NCBI GenBank assembly: GCA_944388215.1
Contig: CALXHT010000001.1
Span: forward strand, 124,001-188,000
Direction of reading: 5' to 3'
Source of the DNA: an uncultured Gemmiger sp.
GTDB taxonomy: Bacteria; Bacillota; Clostridia; Oscillospirales; Ruminococcaceae
Length of the DNA: 64,000 bases
This document shows, in pieces, positions 40,656 through 50,297 of this stretch (position 1 is the first letter of the stretch; each line of letters begins with the position of its first letter). The notes under the pieces are model-generated. The model was not told the origin of the DNA, did not search any database, and was given only the letters and a program-made list of their open reading frames with translations. Both the position numbers and the translations under genes were made by a program.

Positions 40656-42182
40656 ATGAGCAAAAAGCCTGTACTTCTCTGCATCATGGACGGTTTCGGC
40701 TGGACGCCCGACCAGACCTTCGGCAACGCCGTGACCGCCGCCAAGAAACCCAACCTGGACAAGATCTTTGCCACCTATCCCATGACCACCATCCAGGCCT
40801 CCGGCATGGCCGTGGGCCTGCCCGACGGCCAGATGGGCAACTCTGAGGTGGGCCACACCAACATGGGCGCCGGCCGCATCGTCTACCAGCAGCTGACCCT
40901 CATCACCAAGTCCATCCAGGACGGCGAGATGTTCAAGAACCCCGTGCTCTTCAACAACATGAAGAAGGCCATCGATGCCGGCAAGGCCATCCATCTCATG
41001 GGCCTGGTGGGCACCGGCGGCGTGCACAGCCATGCCGACCACTGGTTCGGCGTGCTGGACATGGCCAAGCACATGGGTGCCACCAAGGTCTACCTGCACT
41101 GCATCATGGACGGCCGTGACACCGACCCCCACAGCGGCAAGGGCTTCCTGGCTGATCTGCAGGCCAAGCTGGATGAGCTGGGCATCGGCCAGATCGCCAC
41201 GGTGAGCGGCCGTTACTACGCCATGGACCGTGACAACAACTGGGACCGCGAGGAGAAGGCCTATGCTGCCTTCGTCTACGGCGAGGGCAACCACGCCGCC
41301 AACGCCCAGGAGGCCATCGACGCCAGCTATGCCGCCGATGTGACCGATGAGTTCGTCGTGCCGGTGGTCACCTGCGAGGGCGGCCGTGTGGAGAGCGGCG
41401 ACACCGTCATCTTCATGAACTTCCGTCCCGACCGTGCCCGCCAGATGACCCGCATCTTCTGCGACGACGACTTCAAGGGCTTTGAGCGCCGCGGCGGCCG
41501 TCTGCATGTGAACTACGTCTGCATGGCCGAGTACGACGCCACCATGCCCAACTGCGAAGTGGCCTACCCGCCGGTGGAGCTGAAGAACGTGCTGGGCGAG
41601 TACCTGTCCAAAAATGGCAAGACCCAGCTGCGCATCGCCGAGACCGAGAAGTATGCCCATGTGACCTTCTTCTTCAACGGCGGCGTGGAGGCCCCCTACG
41701 AGGGCGAGGACCGCAAGGTTGTTCCCAGCCCGAAGGTTGCCACCTATGACCTGAAGCCCGAGATGAGCGCCTATGAGGTTGCTGACGAGTGCAAGGCCCG
41801 CATCGAGAGCGGCAAGTACGATGTCATCATCCTGAACTTCGCCAACTGCGACATGGTCGGCCACACCGGCGTCTTTGAGGCCGCCGTCAAGGCCGTGGAG
41901 GCCGTGGACAAGGCTGTGGGCGAAGTCGTGGATGCCGTGCTGGCCCAGGGCGGCGTGGTCTTCCTGACCGCCGACCACGGCAACGCCGAGAAGATGGAGA
42001 ACCCCGACGGCAGCGCCTTCACCGCCCACACCACCAACGTGGTGCCCTTCGCGGTGATCGGCGCCGGCGATGTGAAGCTCCGTGAGGGCGGCTGCCTGGC
42101 GGATATCGCCCCCACCATGCTGCCCTATATCGGTCTGCCTGTGCCGGAGGAAATGACCGGCAAGAGCATCATCGTGGACTGA
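40656..42182 (+). CDS. gpmI: 2,3-bisphosphoglycerate-independent phosphoglycerate mutase
   Basis: A 508-residue alkaline-phosphatase-like enzyme converting 3-phosphoglycerate to 2-phosphoglycerate with two manganese ions. It has LLCIMDGFGW, the active Ser in MGNSEVGHTNMGAG, HSHADHW-type phosphatase residues, MDGRDTDPHSG, and metal motifs MVGHTG and TADHGNAE. The ATG at 40656 has AAGGAG about 14 bases upstream. It completes the pgk-tpiA-gpmI cluster. Confidence 0.97.
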   Translation: MSKKPVLLCIMDGFGWTPDQTFGNAVTAAKKPNLDKIFATYPMTTIQASGMAVGLPDGQMGNSEVGHTNMGAGRIVYQQLTLITKSIQDGEMFKNPVLFNNMKKAIDAGKAIHLMGLVGTGGVHSHADHWFGVLDMAKHMGATKVYLHCIMDGRDTDPHSGKGFLADLQAKLDELGIGQIATVSGRYYAMDRDNNWDREEKAYAAFVYGEGNHAANAQEAIDASYAADVTDEFVVPVVTCEGGRVESGDTVIFMNFRPDRARQMTRIFCDDDFKGFERRGGRLHVNYVCMAEYDATMPNCEVAYPPVELKNVLGEYLSKNGKTQLRIAETEKYAHVTFFFNGGVEAPYEGEDRKVVPSPKVATYDLKPEMSAYEVADECKARIESGKYDVIILNFANCDMVGHTGVFEAAVKAVEAVDKAVGEVVDAVLAQGGVVFLTADHGNAEKMENPDGSAFTAHTTNVVPFAVIGAGDVKLREGGCLADIAPTMLPYIGLPVPEEMTGKSIIVD

Positions 42183-42198
42183 TTCCTGCCTGAACCAT

Positions 42199-42231
42199 AG
42201 ACCGCTGCACAGACCGTGCAGCGGTCTTTTT
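42199..42231 (+). terminator. Terminator after gpmI
   Basis: A 12-bp stem AGACCGCTGCAC with its complement, 5-base loop and TTTT, 16 bases after the gpmI stop. Confidence 0.9.
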
Positions 42232-42253
42232 CTGTAAAAAGTTGCACCGTCAC

Positions 42254-42282
42254 TTGTGCATTTTCGGAAAATAGGGTATAGT
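42254..42282 (+). promoter_or_regulatory. Promoter of large membrane protein gene
   Basis: TTGTGC at 42254-42259, 17-base spacer, TATAGT at 42277-42282; the gene begins 40 bases downstream. Confidence 0.7.
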
Positions 42283-42321
42283 GATAAAAATATTTGCCTA
42301 GCTTACAGGAGTTTGTGTTTT

Positions 42322-44613
42322 ATGAAAACAATTCAACAACTGCTGCGTCGCCCGCCTGTGTGGATTCTGGGCCTGGTCCAGCTGCTGGTCCTGCTGGGGG
42401 CGGTCTGGTCGGCGGTGCAGCCGGCGGTGGTCTACACCTTTATGCCGGACCAGTGGGAGGAGATCGCGGAACACTCCGAGATCGGCTACGACGAGGAGGG
42501 CCGCCGCGGCGTCACCGAGATGACCGAGGGGGAAGCTATCCTGCAGACACCGGTGATGTCGCTGCCGGCAGGCCATTACCGCGTCACGCTGTCCTATGAC
42601 TATGAACCCGGCCGCACCGAGGAAGGCATAGAACACAGGTCCAGCCTGTACTTCACCGCCGACGAGAAGATGGCGGTCAGCGGGGAAAAGGCCTGTGTGG
42701 ATGTGCAGGCCCGGCAGGACACCGTGGTGCTCAACGTAAATTACGCCAGCGACACCATCCGTCTGGTGGCCAGCAACGATGGCGGCATCTTTACCATCGG
42801 CGATGTGGAAATCCGGCAGGATATGGTCTACGCCTGGGTCTGTGTGCTGGGGTGGGCGGTACTGTTTGCCCTGGTGGATCTGGGCCTGCTGCTTCTGGTG
42901 CCGGGTAGTCCCCGGGCGCTGCAAAACGCCGACCTGCGGGGGTGCCTGTGGCTGTTGGCGGGGGTCACGCTGCTGGTCTGTGTGCCCATGCTGATGAACG
43001 GCGGCGGCTGCCAGGGGGATGACTGGCGGTTCCATCTGTCCCGCATCGAGGGCATCGCCCAGGGGCTGCGGGAAGGGCAGTTCCCGGTGCGCATCTATTC
43101 CCAGGCCAAGGATGGCTACGGCTACGCGCCCTCCCTGTTTTACGGGGAACTGCTTCTCTATTTACCGGCGGTGCTGCGCCTGCTGGGCATGAGCGTCCAG
43201 GGTGCCTACCGCGCCTATGTGCTGGCGGTGCAGGCGGCCACGGCGGGCGTCGCCTTCTTCAGCTTCCGTCAGATGTTCCGCCACAACAAAACCGCCCTGC
43301 TGGGCAGCATCCTGTATATGGTGGCGCCTTACCACCTGTACAACCTGTATGAGCGCAGCGCCGTGGGGGAGTACACCGCCCTGGCCTTCCTGCCGCTGAT
43401 TCCGGCGGCCCTCGGACTGCTCTACGGCCGGAATCTGCCCACCGCCCGGGAAAAACGGCTGGCCGGTGCTGAGCTGGTTCTGGCCTTCGGCGGATTGCTG
43501 CAAACCCACATGATTACGCTGGAACTGGCCGCGCTGGCCACCGCCATCTTCTGTCTGTACCATTTCCGCCGTACCTTCACCCGGCAGATCCTGCCCGTTT
43601 GGGCGGCTGCGGCGGGGTTGACCCTGCTGCTCAATCTCTGGTTCCTGCTGCCCTTTGTCACCGTCATGACGGGGGGCTACAGCAGGATGTACGGCGATGG
43701 GAGCTTCTCCAGCGGGCTGGCCATACAGGAAAACGGCCTGTGGATTTCCCAGCTGCTCCACGGCCGGGAGGACTTCAACGGCATCGGGGTGGTGCTGGTG
43801 GCAGGTGCCATCGCCTTTGTCTGGTGCTGCCTCACCCAGGGAAAGGCCATGCCCCGCAAGGAGAAAAAAATCGGGCTGTGGGCGCTGCTGCTGGGAACGC
43901 TGGCCTGCTGGATGAGCACCAACACCTTCCCGTGGGGCTGGCTGGGGGCGCTGCCGGTGGCGGGAAAGTTCCTGCTGGCGGTCCAGTTCCCGTGGCGGTA
44001 TCTCACGCCGGCCACCCTGCTGCTGGTGCTGGTCAGCGTCTGTGCCGTGTCGGCGCTGCGGCGGGGACAGTATGCCCGGCCGGTGGCGGTGCTGCTGCTC
44101 TCGGCCTCCCTGCTGGGGGTGGGCATCTTTTACCACAGTTACCTGCCCACGGTGGATACCACCTACCTGGGGGACCGCGCCCAGATGATCTACGCCGACT
44201 ATACGGTGAGCAACAAGGCCTGGTATTACGACGGGCTGTATCTGCCGGAGGGCGCTCTGGAAACCCGGGACGGTTTTGACGATACCGCCGCCGTCACCAC
44301 GGTGGAGATCACCTCGGTGACTCGCCGCAACGGCGTGACGGAAATCAGCTGCAGCGAGGTTACGGGGCAGAAGGGCTATGCGGAACTGCCGCTGCTCTAT
44401 TATCCCGGGTATACGATTCTGAACACCGACGGGGAAGTCTTCCGCACCCCCAACGGTATGGTGGGAATTACGGTGCCGGCCGGGTATTCCGGCGAGATTC
44501 AGGTGGCCTTCCGGGAACCCAAGCGGTGGCTGGCCGCCGACCTGGTCAGCCTGGCCACCCTGCTGGCGCTGGCGGCGGGATTCGCGGTGTACAAACGGAA
44601 AAAACGCGCATAA
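42322..44613 (+). CDS. Large polytopic membrane protein, GT-C/YfhO-like
   Basis: A 763-residue protein with an N-terminal span, a beta-rich outside domain (about residues 35-165), some 12 further spans and a second outside domain near the C-terminus (about 610-740), ending in a last span and a basic tail. After the first domain, GDDWRFHLSRIEGIAQGLREGQFPVRI has the acidic and HxxR-type residues seen in GT-C glycosyltransferases and 6-pyruvoyl-tetrahydropterin-synthase-related membrane proteins. A role in transferring lipid-linked sugars to surface polymers is plausible but unproven. The start is ATG 42322 with GGAG. It is monocistronic. Confidence 0.75.
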   Translation: MKTIQQLLRRPPVWILGLVQLLVLLGAVWSAVQPAVVYTFMPDQWEEIAEHSEIGYDEEGRRGVTEMTEGEAILQTPVMSLPAGHYRVTLSYDYEPGRTEEGIEHRSSLYFTADEKMAVSGEKACVDVQARQDTVVLNVNYASDTIRLVASNDGGIFTIGDVEIRQDMVYAWVCVLGWAVLFALVDLGLLLLVPGSPRALQNADLRGCLWLLAGVTLLVCVPMLMNGGGCQGDDWRFHLSRIEGIAQGLREGQFPVRIYSQAKDGYGYAPSLFYGELLLYLPAVLRLLGMSVQGAYRAYVLAVQAATAGVAFFSFRQMFRHNKTALLGSILYMVAPYHLYNLYERSAVGEYTALAFLPLIPAALGLLYGRNLPTAREKRLAGAELVLAFGGLLQTHMITLELAALATAIFCLYHFRRTFTRQILPVWAAAAGLTLLLNLWFLLPFVTVMTGGYSRMYGDGSFSSGLAIQENGLWISQLLHGREDFNGIGVVLVAGAIAFVWCCLTQGKAMPRKEKKIGLWALLLGTLACWMSTNTFPWGWLGALPVAGKFLLAVQFPWRYLTPATLLLVLVSVCAVSALRRGQYARPVAVLLLSASLLGVGIFYHSYLPTVDTTYLGDRAQMIYADYTVSNKAWYYDGLYLPEGALETRDGFDDTAAVTTVEITSVTRRNGVTEISCSEVTGQKGYAELPLLYYPGYTILNTDGEVFRTPNGMVGITVPAGYSGEIQVAFREPKRWLAADLVSLATLLALAAGFAVYKRKKRA

Positions 44614-44650
44614 AAAAACAAGCTGTACGTTATGTACAGCTTGTTTTTTA
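44613..44650. terminator. Bidirectional terminator
   Basis: A 16-bp stem with A and T flanks (44613-44628 with 44634-44649) between convergent membrane-protein genes; it begins at the last base of the stop codon. Confidence 0.88.
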
Positions 44651-44661
44651 TTGGTAAATTT

Positions 44662-45759
44662 TCAGGCGCCGGACAGCGGCAGGAACCAGGCAACCGCCAC
44701 ATAGAGCAGATACAGCCCCAGGCAGAGGGCGCCCTGCCACCGGTACAGCCGGCGGCGAAGCAGCGGCGGCAACAGCAGCACCAGCGTCATGGCGGCGCAG
44801 GCGGGCAGATCGTAGTGGCGGAACTGGGAGCCGAAAGGCAGCCGTTCGCGGTACATCAGGCTGGAGATGGGCAGGGCCAGCGTCAGGTTCAATATGGCGC
44901 TGTTGATCAGCTGGATGGGCAGGGTGCGGGGCGGAAAATAGCGGCAGCGCACCGAAAAACGCTTCCAGACCGAGCCGAAGGGATGATCCAGGGCATCGGC
45001 CAGCAGCGGCAGACAGAACCCGAAACTGATGAGGGTGGCCGCCCACAGGGCCTGGATGGTGCCGGTAAGGCTGGCGAAGCTGGCCACGCTGTAGACAAGG
45101 GCCTGGGCACCGCCGGCCAGCAGCACCAGCCCGCCCAGGACGCCGGCCAGATTCTTGAGGGCGTTGGCCACGCTCATGACAGGGAAGGCCATGGTGTGGG
45201 CGGTGTAGCCGTAGATGGCGGTGGTGCTTTCCGGCTGGGGGGAGGCAGGCGCCCGGTCGGTGGTCACGATGATGCTGCGCTCCCCGTAGATGTAGTGGTG
45301 CTGGTAGACGATGCTGATGAGCACGAACACCACAAAGAGGAACATAAGCAGCCCGGTGCCGGTGTAGCTCAGGGTGCCGTCCCGCACAAAGAGGGCCAGC
45401 ACACCGCAGGCTGCCAGCAGCAGAAGGCATTTGCGGAAGAACTCGCTGCGGTCCACCGTGACGGTGTGCCGGGGATTCAGCAGGCAGACGGCCAGCGCCA
45501 GCCCCAGGCTGGCCACCGCCCCGGCCAGGGCGGTGCCCACGGCCAGGCCGGTGATGGAAAGGCCAGCCGCCAGAAAGGCCAGCATCAGCTGGGGGAGCGC
45601 CAGGCAGAAGGGGGCCACGGTGCCGCCCACCACCCACATGGGCAGCCCGCACAGCGCACAGCACCAGGTGGTGCAGCGTCCGGCCAGACGGCTGCCCACT
45701 GCGGTGAGCAGCAGGCCCAGCCCGTAAACCAGCAATGTCAGAAGCAAAACTGCCATCAT
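44662..45759 (-). CDS. Polytopic membrane protein, possibly a divergent cation exchanger
   Basis: A 365-residue protein with about ten spans arranged in two halves around a loop of about 30 polar residues. Repeats such as AAGLSITGLAVGTALAGAV and FASLTGTIQALWAATLIS recall the alpha-repeats of Na+/Ca2+ exchangers (CaCA), but the acidic TSLPE-type residues are missing, so transport by that mechanism is doubtful. The start is taken at the ATG at 45759 with AGGT upstream; an in-frame ATG at 45786 lies in the proS terminator. It is downstream of acpP-proS. Confidence 0.65.
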   Translation of the reverse strand: MMAVLLLTLLVYGLGLLLTAVGSRLAGRCTTWCCALCGLPMWVVGGTVAPFCLALPQLMLAFLAAGLSITGLAVGTALAGAVASLGLALAVCLLNPRHTVTVDRSEFFRKCLLLLAACGVLALFVRDGTLSYTGTGLLMFLFVVFVLISIVYQHHYIYGERSIIVTTDRAPASPQPESTTAIYGYTAHTMAFPVMSVANALKNLAGVLGGLVLLAGGAQALVYSVASFASLTGTIQALWAATLISFGFCLPLLADALDHPFGSVWKRFSVRCRYFPPRTLPIQLINSAILNLTLALPISSLMYRERLPFGSQFRHYDLPACAAMTLVLLLPPLLRRRLYRWQGALCLGLYLLYVAVAWFLPLSGA

Positions 45760-45770
45760 TCCGTTACCTG

Positions 45771-45796
45771 AAAAGGGCAGCGCCATGCGCTGCCCT
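45771..45796 (-). terminator. Terminator of acpP-proS
   Basis: Minus-strand palindrome GGGCAGCGC/GCGCTGCCC with a 3-base loop, then TTTTC, 18 bases after the proS stop. Confidence 0.75.
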
Positions 45797-45813
45797 GCTT
45801 TGTTTTGTATGGA

Positions 45814-47253
45814 TCAGTACGCGATGCCCCAGACGACCATCTTGGTGGCGGGTTTGCCGCACACCGGGCAGACATCGCTCAGATGTTCCTGCTGGAAGGG
45901 CATGCAGCGGCTGGAGAGGCCGGCCTGTTCCTTCATGGCTTCCTCGCAGGCCAGATCGCCGCACCACATGGTCTTGATGAAACCGGTGGACTGGGAAACC
46001 TTTTCCTTGATCTCCTCCATGGTGGTGGCGCTCATGGTGCGGGCCTCGCGGTTCTTCAGCGCGCGGTCGTACAGGTCCTTCGCCAGGGCGTCCAGCGCGG
46101 CGGGAATGGCGGTGGGCAGATCCTCAAACTTGACGAACTGCTTCTCGCGGGTGTCGCGGCGCACCAGCACGCACTGACCCTGCTCGATATCCCGGGGACC
46201 AACCTCCAGGCGCAGGGGCACACCCTTCATCTCCCACTGGGCGAACTTCCAGCCGGGCTGCTTGTCGCTGTCGTCCAGCTTCACGCGGGCATACTGGCCG
46301 ATGGCGGCCGCCAGCTCGCGGCTCTTCTCCAGCACGCCGGGCTTGTGGGCGGCCACCGGCACGATGACCACCTGCACGGGGGCGATGGCCGGCGGCAGGA
46401 TCAGGCCGTCGTCATCGCCGTGGGTCATGATGATGGCACCGATCAGGCGGCTGGAAGCGCCCCAGCTGGTCTGGAAGGGGTACTGCAGCGTGTTGTCCCG
46501 GCCGGTGAAGGTCACATCGTAGGCGCGGCTGAACTTGTCGCCGAAGTAATGGCTGGTGCCGCTCTGCAGCGCCTTGCCGTCCTTCATCATGGCCTCGATG
46601 GTGTAGGTGGCCTCGGCGCCGGCAAACTTTTCCTTGTCGGTCTTGCGGCCCTTGATGACCGGGATGCACAGGTCATGCTCGCAGAAATCCGCGTAGCAGT
46701 TCAGCTGCTGCTCGGTCTCGGCCTTGGCCTCCTCGGCGGTCTCGTGGATGGTGTGGCCTTCCTGCCACCAGAACTCCCGGGTGCGCAGGAAGGGGCGGGT
46801 GGATTTCTCCCACCGCACCACGCTGCACCACTGGTTGTACAGCATGGGCAGGTCGCGGTAGCTGTGCAGCACATGGCTGAAGTGGTCACAGAACAGCGTC
46901 TCGCTGGTGGGACGCACCGCAAGGCGCTCCTCCAGGGGTTCGCTGCCGCCCATGGTGACCCAGGCAACCTCGGGGGCAAAGCCGTTGACCAGTTCGCCTT
47001 CCTTTTTCAGCAGGCTTTCCGGCATCAGCATCGGCATCGCCACGTTTTCATGGCCGGTGGCCTTGAAACGGGCATCCAGGTTCTTCTGGATGTTCTCCCA
47101 GATCGCATAGCCGTAGGGACGCAGCACCACAAAGCCCTTCACGCTGGAATACTCCACAAGCTCGGCCTTGGTGCAGATATCGGTGTACCACTGGGCAAAA
47201 TCGACCTCCTGTGCGGTGATCGCTTCCACCATCTTTTTCTTATCGCTTGCCAT
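45814..47253 (-). CDS. proS: Prolyl-tRNA synthetase, archaeal/eukaryotic-like type
   Basis: A 479-residue class II synthetase charging tRNA-Pro. It is the short type without the inserted editing domain and with the C-terminal zinc-binding extension ending in Tyr (CPVCGKPATKMVVWGIAY). Motif 2 lies in QWCSVVRWEKSTRPFLRTREFWWQEGHT and motif 3 in WGASSRLIGAIIMTHGDDDGL. The start has AAGGAGA. It lies 32 bases downstream of acpP and shares its promoter; no T-box is present. Confidence 0.95.
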   Translation of the reverse strand: MASDKKKMVEAITAQEVDFAQWYTDICTKAELVEYSSVKGFVVLRPYGYAIWENIQKNLDARFKATGHENVAMPMLMPESLLKKEGELVNGFAPEVAWVTMGGSEPLEERLAVRPTSETLFCDHFSHVLHSYRDLPMLYNQWCSVVRWEKSTRPFLRTREFWWQEGHTIHETAEEAKAETEQQLNCYADFCEHDLCIPVIKGRKTDKEKFAGAEATYTIEAMMKDGKALQSGTSHYFGDKFSRAYDVTFTGRDNTLQYPFQTSWGASSRLIGAIIMTHGDDDGLILPPAIAPVQVVIVPVAAHKPGVLEKSRELAAAIGQYARVKLDDSDKQPGWKFAQWEMKGVPLRLEVGPRDIEQGQCVLVRRDTREKQFVKFEDLPTAIPAALDALAKDLYDRALKNREARTMSATTMEEIKEKVSQSTGFIKTMWCGDLACEEAMKEQAGLSSRCMPFQQEHLSDVCPVCGKPATKMVVWGIAY

Positions 47254-47285
47254 GTCTTCTCCTTCACATCATACGGCGCAAAAAA

Positions 47286-47522
47286 TTACAGCCGCTCCTC
47301 CAGATAATTGACCACATCGCCCACGGTGTGGAAGTTCTCGATGTCCTCATCGGGAATCTCCACGCCGAACTCGTCGGACAGGGTGGTGATCATGTCGATC
47401 ACGTCCAGGCTGTCGGCACCGAAATCGTTGACGATGTCACTTTCCGGGGTGATTTTTTCGGGATCAACTTCCAGCTGGTCGGCCAGGTAATCGCGGATAC
47501 GCGCAAAAACTTCGGAATCCAT
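47286..47522 (-). CDS. acpP: Acyl carrier protein
   Basis: A 78-residue acidic four-helix protein carrying growing fatty acids. Ser38 in GADSLD is the 4'-phosphopantetheine site. The start has AAGGAG. Unusually it heads an operon with proS and is not within a fab cluster, so it may be the main ACP or an extra copy. Confidence 0.95.
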   Translation of the reverse strand: MDSEVFARIRDYLADQLEVDPEKITPESDIVNDFGADSLDVIDMITTLSDEFGVEIPDEDIENFHTVGDVVNYLEERL

Positions 47523-47557
47523 AATTTAGCTCCTTCTGCAAACAAATATTCATTAAT

Positions 47558-47586
47558 TATATAGCGTATCCGCCGGTGTATGTCAA
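47558..47586 (-). promoter_or_regulatory. Promoter of acpP-proS
   Basis: Minus-strand TTGACA (complement of 47581-47586), 17-base spacer, TATATA (complement of 47558-47563). Confidence 0.82.
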
Positions 47587-47671
47587 GGGGTTTGGAGAAA
47601 AATGAGCGCCAGGCCGGACAGTGTTGAAACCCTCTTCCGCCGCATAGTCTGTTCGGGGGGAGTGTGATGGT

Positions 47672-48520
47672 ATGCAGCTGAAATTTACCAAGATGCAGGG
47701 AACCGGCAACGACTATATCTACCTGGACTGCCGCCAGAGCGGTGTGCCCGCCGAGGCAGGCCGGTGGGCGGCGGAACTGTCCCGGCGGCGCTTTTCGGTG
47801 GGAGCGGACGGGCTGATCTGCATTGCGCCGCCCCTGCTGGCGGATGCCGACGCCACCATGGTGATGTTCAACGCGGACGGCAGCGAGGGAGCCATGTGCG
47901 GCAACGGCATCCGCTGCGTGGCGGAATACCTGTACACCCACGGCGTCCAGAAGGAGCTCATCGAACTGGACACCCGGCGGGCGGGCCGCAAGACGCTCTA
48001 CCGCGTGGGTCCCCATGTGTGGCGGGCGGGGATGGGCCGGTTCTCCGCCCGGGCGGCGGATCTGCCGGCTGTGGGACTGGGGGCGGGGCCCTTGCTGGAC
48101 ATTCCCCTGGCGGCAGCGGGGCGGAGCTGGAAGGTCAGCTGCATCAGTATGGGCAATCCCCACTGTGTGGTGTTCTGCCGCGAAGCCCCGCCCACGGGGG
48201 CAGTGCTGGCCCGGTGGGGCGAAGCGCTGGCCTGCCACCCCGCCTTCCCGGAGGGGACCAACGTGGAATTCGTGCAGGCGGCGGGGCCGAGGATCCTGGC
48301 GGCTACCGTGTGGGAGCGGGGGAGCGGCTCCACGCTGGCCTGCGGCACGGGGGCCTGCGCGGCGGTGGCGGCCTGGACGCTGGCGGGCAACTGTCCCCGG
48401 GGCTGCGAGGTGTCGGTGCGGCTGCCCGGCGGTACGCTGCAGGTCTGCGTGCTGGAGGATGATACCGTTTTGCTCAGCGGCCCGGCGCAGACCGCCTTTG
48501 AAGGGGTGGTCACGGTATGA
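47672..48520 (+). CDS. dapF: Diaminopimelate epimerase
   Basis: A 282-residue two-domain enzyme turning LL- into meso-diaminopimelate for lysine and peptidoglycan. The two catalytic cysteines lie in EGAMCGNGIRC and GSTLACGTGAC; FxKMQGTGNDYIYLD and GNPHCVVF are conserved. dapL lies 1.8 kb downstream, so both last steps of the short DAP route are in this window. The ATG at 47672 has GGGGG upstream, a poor ribosome site, and the promoter is not obvious. Confidence 0.95.
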   Translation: MQLKFTKMQGTGNDYIYLDCRQSGVPAEAGRWAAELSRRRFSVGADGLICIAPPLLADADATMVMFNADGSEGAMCGNGIRCVAEYLYTHGVQKELIELDTRRAGRKTLYRVGPHVWRAGMGRFSARAADLPAVGLGAGPLLDIPLAAAGRSWKVSCISMGNPHCVVFCREAPPTGAVLARWGEALACHPAFPEGTNVEFVQAAGPRILAATVWERGSGSTLACGTGACAAVAAWTLAGNCPRGCEVSVRLPGGTLQVCVLEDDTVLLSGPAQTAFEGVVTV

Positions 48521-48530
48521 GCGGTGCGGC

Positions 48531-48559
48531 TTTACACCGGTAGGCCGGACTGTTATAAT
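48531..48559 (+). promoter_or_regulatory. Promoter of GT-C-like gene
   Basis: TTTACA at 48531-48536, 17-base spacer and consensus TATAAT at 48554-48559, starting 11 bases after dapF. Confidence 0.8.
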
Positions 48560-48595
48560 GGGGATGTCTCTTATAAAGTAAGGAGGATATCCAAC

Positions 48596-50296
48596 ATGCT
48601 GCGAGAAAAACTCCGGGCGGCCCTGTTCGTCCCGGGTGAACGAAAAAGTGACCGCTTCTTCCGGTGGTTCCCCTGGATCTGGCTGGTGGCGGGCTACTGC
48701 ATCACCATGCTGGTGCTCTGCCTGCATGGCCGCGCCTACATCGACAGTGACATGGCCAGCGAGATGATCCTGTCGGACATCCTGAACAAGGAGGGCGGCC
48801 TGCTGACCACCCAGTGGTGGTATTCCACCGAGCTGCAGGTCTTTTGTCTGCAGCCGCTCTACCGCATCGGGCTTTTGCTCTTCCCCCACAGCTGGTTCGC
48901 CGCCCGCATGCTGGGGCAGGGACTGCTCATGCTGGTGCTGCTCCTTTCGTATCTATACATGGCGCGGGGGCTCGGCTTGCGGAACAGCGGGGTTTGGGGA
49001 GCTGCGGCCCTGGCCTGCCCGTTTGGAACGTGGTATCTGTGGTATGGACCCTTTGGGGGGTTTTACGTGCCATATATGATTTTGCTTTTGCTGGGGTTTG
49101 GCGTCATTATCAGATTGCTGAAGCCGGCCGGCAAACGTCGTCGCATGGCGCAATGGCTGTTTTTGCTGGTTACCAGTGTTGCATCCGGTCTGAACGGGCT
49201 GAAAGGGCTCATGGGGTTTTATGTCCCGATGGTACTGGCCGCGTTGGTGGCTTTGGGGTTGTCCTGGCATCTTAAACCGGAGAAAGCCCCCCGCAGAGAA
49301 ATCCGTCTGGTAGGATTTTCCGCGTTGTCCCTGGCGGCGGCCAGCGGTGCTTATATTTTTAACAGTGTATTTCTGGCAGCCACTCATAAATATTCCAATT
49401 ACAACACCAGACCTTGGGCAGCCCTCGACTTCAGTAAGCTGGTCAATAAATGGATGGATTTCCTAACCCTTTTCGGGTATCCGGTGGATTCTTTTTTGGG
49501 AGGAAATGTCGAACTTTTTTCGCTGGAAGGAATTCTGGCGGGATTTGGTGTGCTGATTGCAGGGGCGTTTCTGTTTTCTCTGGTTCGCCTGTTGATGCGC
49601 TGGCGTGAGTTGGAACCGACACAGCGGGTCGCTCCGCTCCTTCTGGCCTCGGTTTGCCTGATACAGGGATGCGTGTTTGCCTGCACAGGTGACGTTTTTT
49701 CTGCCAACGCTTCTTATTGGCTCACTTCCATGCCACTGGTGTTTCCGGTGCTGCAGCTGGAAGGGGAGACCGAGCATTTCCGGGTGCCCCACGCCCGGCG
49801 GGCGGCGGCCATGGCCTTCTGCATCTGCTTTGTGGCGGTGAGCATTTCCACCACTACGAGATATTTTGCCAATGGATACCGGACCAATCCGCACCTTGAG
49901 GAGGTCTGCGACTGGCTGGTGGACAACGGCTATACCCAGGGGTATGCCAGCTTCTGGAACGGCAATGTGCTGACCGAATGGTCCGACGGACAGATCGAGG
50001 TGTGGGTCCCCTACAATTTCAACACGATGCAGCCCTATGAATGGCTGCAGAAGACCAGCCATGCCAACCCGCCGGAGGGACAGATCTTCCTGCTGACCAC
50101 CATGGACGAACTGGGGTCGATGAACCTGTCCCAGCTGTACTGGTGGTCCACGGTGGTCTACGAGGACGGCGACGAGCAGGAAAACCGTGCCCACCGCTAT
50201 GTGGTCATGGTGTATAAAAATTATGAGGATATGATGGCGGCCATTCGCGGCGCCCAGTCCTGGGCAGCCACGCCGGAAGCCGCCGCGCAATCTTGA
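48596..50296 (+). CDS. Polytopic membrane protein, GT-C-like, compositionally mosaic
   Basis: A 566-residue protein with about ten spans and a C-terminal outside domain (from about residue 430). An acidic DSDMASE segment after the first span resembles the DxD-type loop of GT-C glycosyltransferases, suggesting lipid-linked sugar transfer; this is uncertain. The ATG at 48596 has AAGGAGG. Codons from about 49010 to 49740 are clearly less GC-rich at third positions than the two ends, so the middle of the gene may have been replaced by recombination. Confidence 0.72.
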   Translation: MLREKLRAALFVPGERKSDRFFRWFPWIWLVAGYCITMLVLCLHGRAYIDSDMASEMILSDILNKEGGLLTTQWWYSTELQVFCLQPLYRIGLLLFPHSWFAARMLGQGLLMLVLLLSYLYMARGLGLRNSGVWGAAALACPFGTWYLWYGPFGGFYVPYMILLLLGFGVIIRLLKPAGKRRRMAQWLFLLVTSVASGLNGLKGLMGFYVPMVLAALVALGLSWHLKPEKAPRREIRLVGFSALSLAAASGAYIFNSVFLAATHKYSNYNTRPWAALDFSKLVNKWMDFLTLFGYPVDSFLGGNVELFSLEGILAGFGVLIAGAFLFSLVRLLMRWRELEPTQRVAPLLLASVCLIQGCVFACTGDVFSANASYWLTSMPLVFPVLQLEGETEHFRVPHARRAAAMAFCICFVAVSISTTTRYFANGYRTNPHLEEVCDWLVDNGYTQGYASFWNGNVLTEWSDGQIEVWVPYNFNTMQPYEWLQKTSHANPPEGQIFLLTTMDELGSMNLSQLYWWSTVVYEDGDEQENRAHRYVVMVYKNYEDMMAAIRGAQSWAATPEAAAQS

Positions 50297-50297
50297 C

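Noticed and set aside
44662-45759. Confident call as a Na+/Ca2+ exchanger
   Set aside because: Alpha-repeat-like segments are there but the acidic transport residues are not, so only a tentative label was kept.
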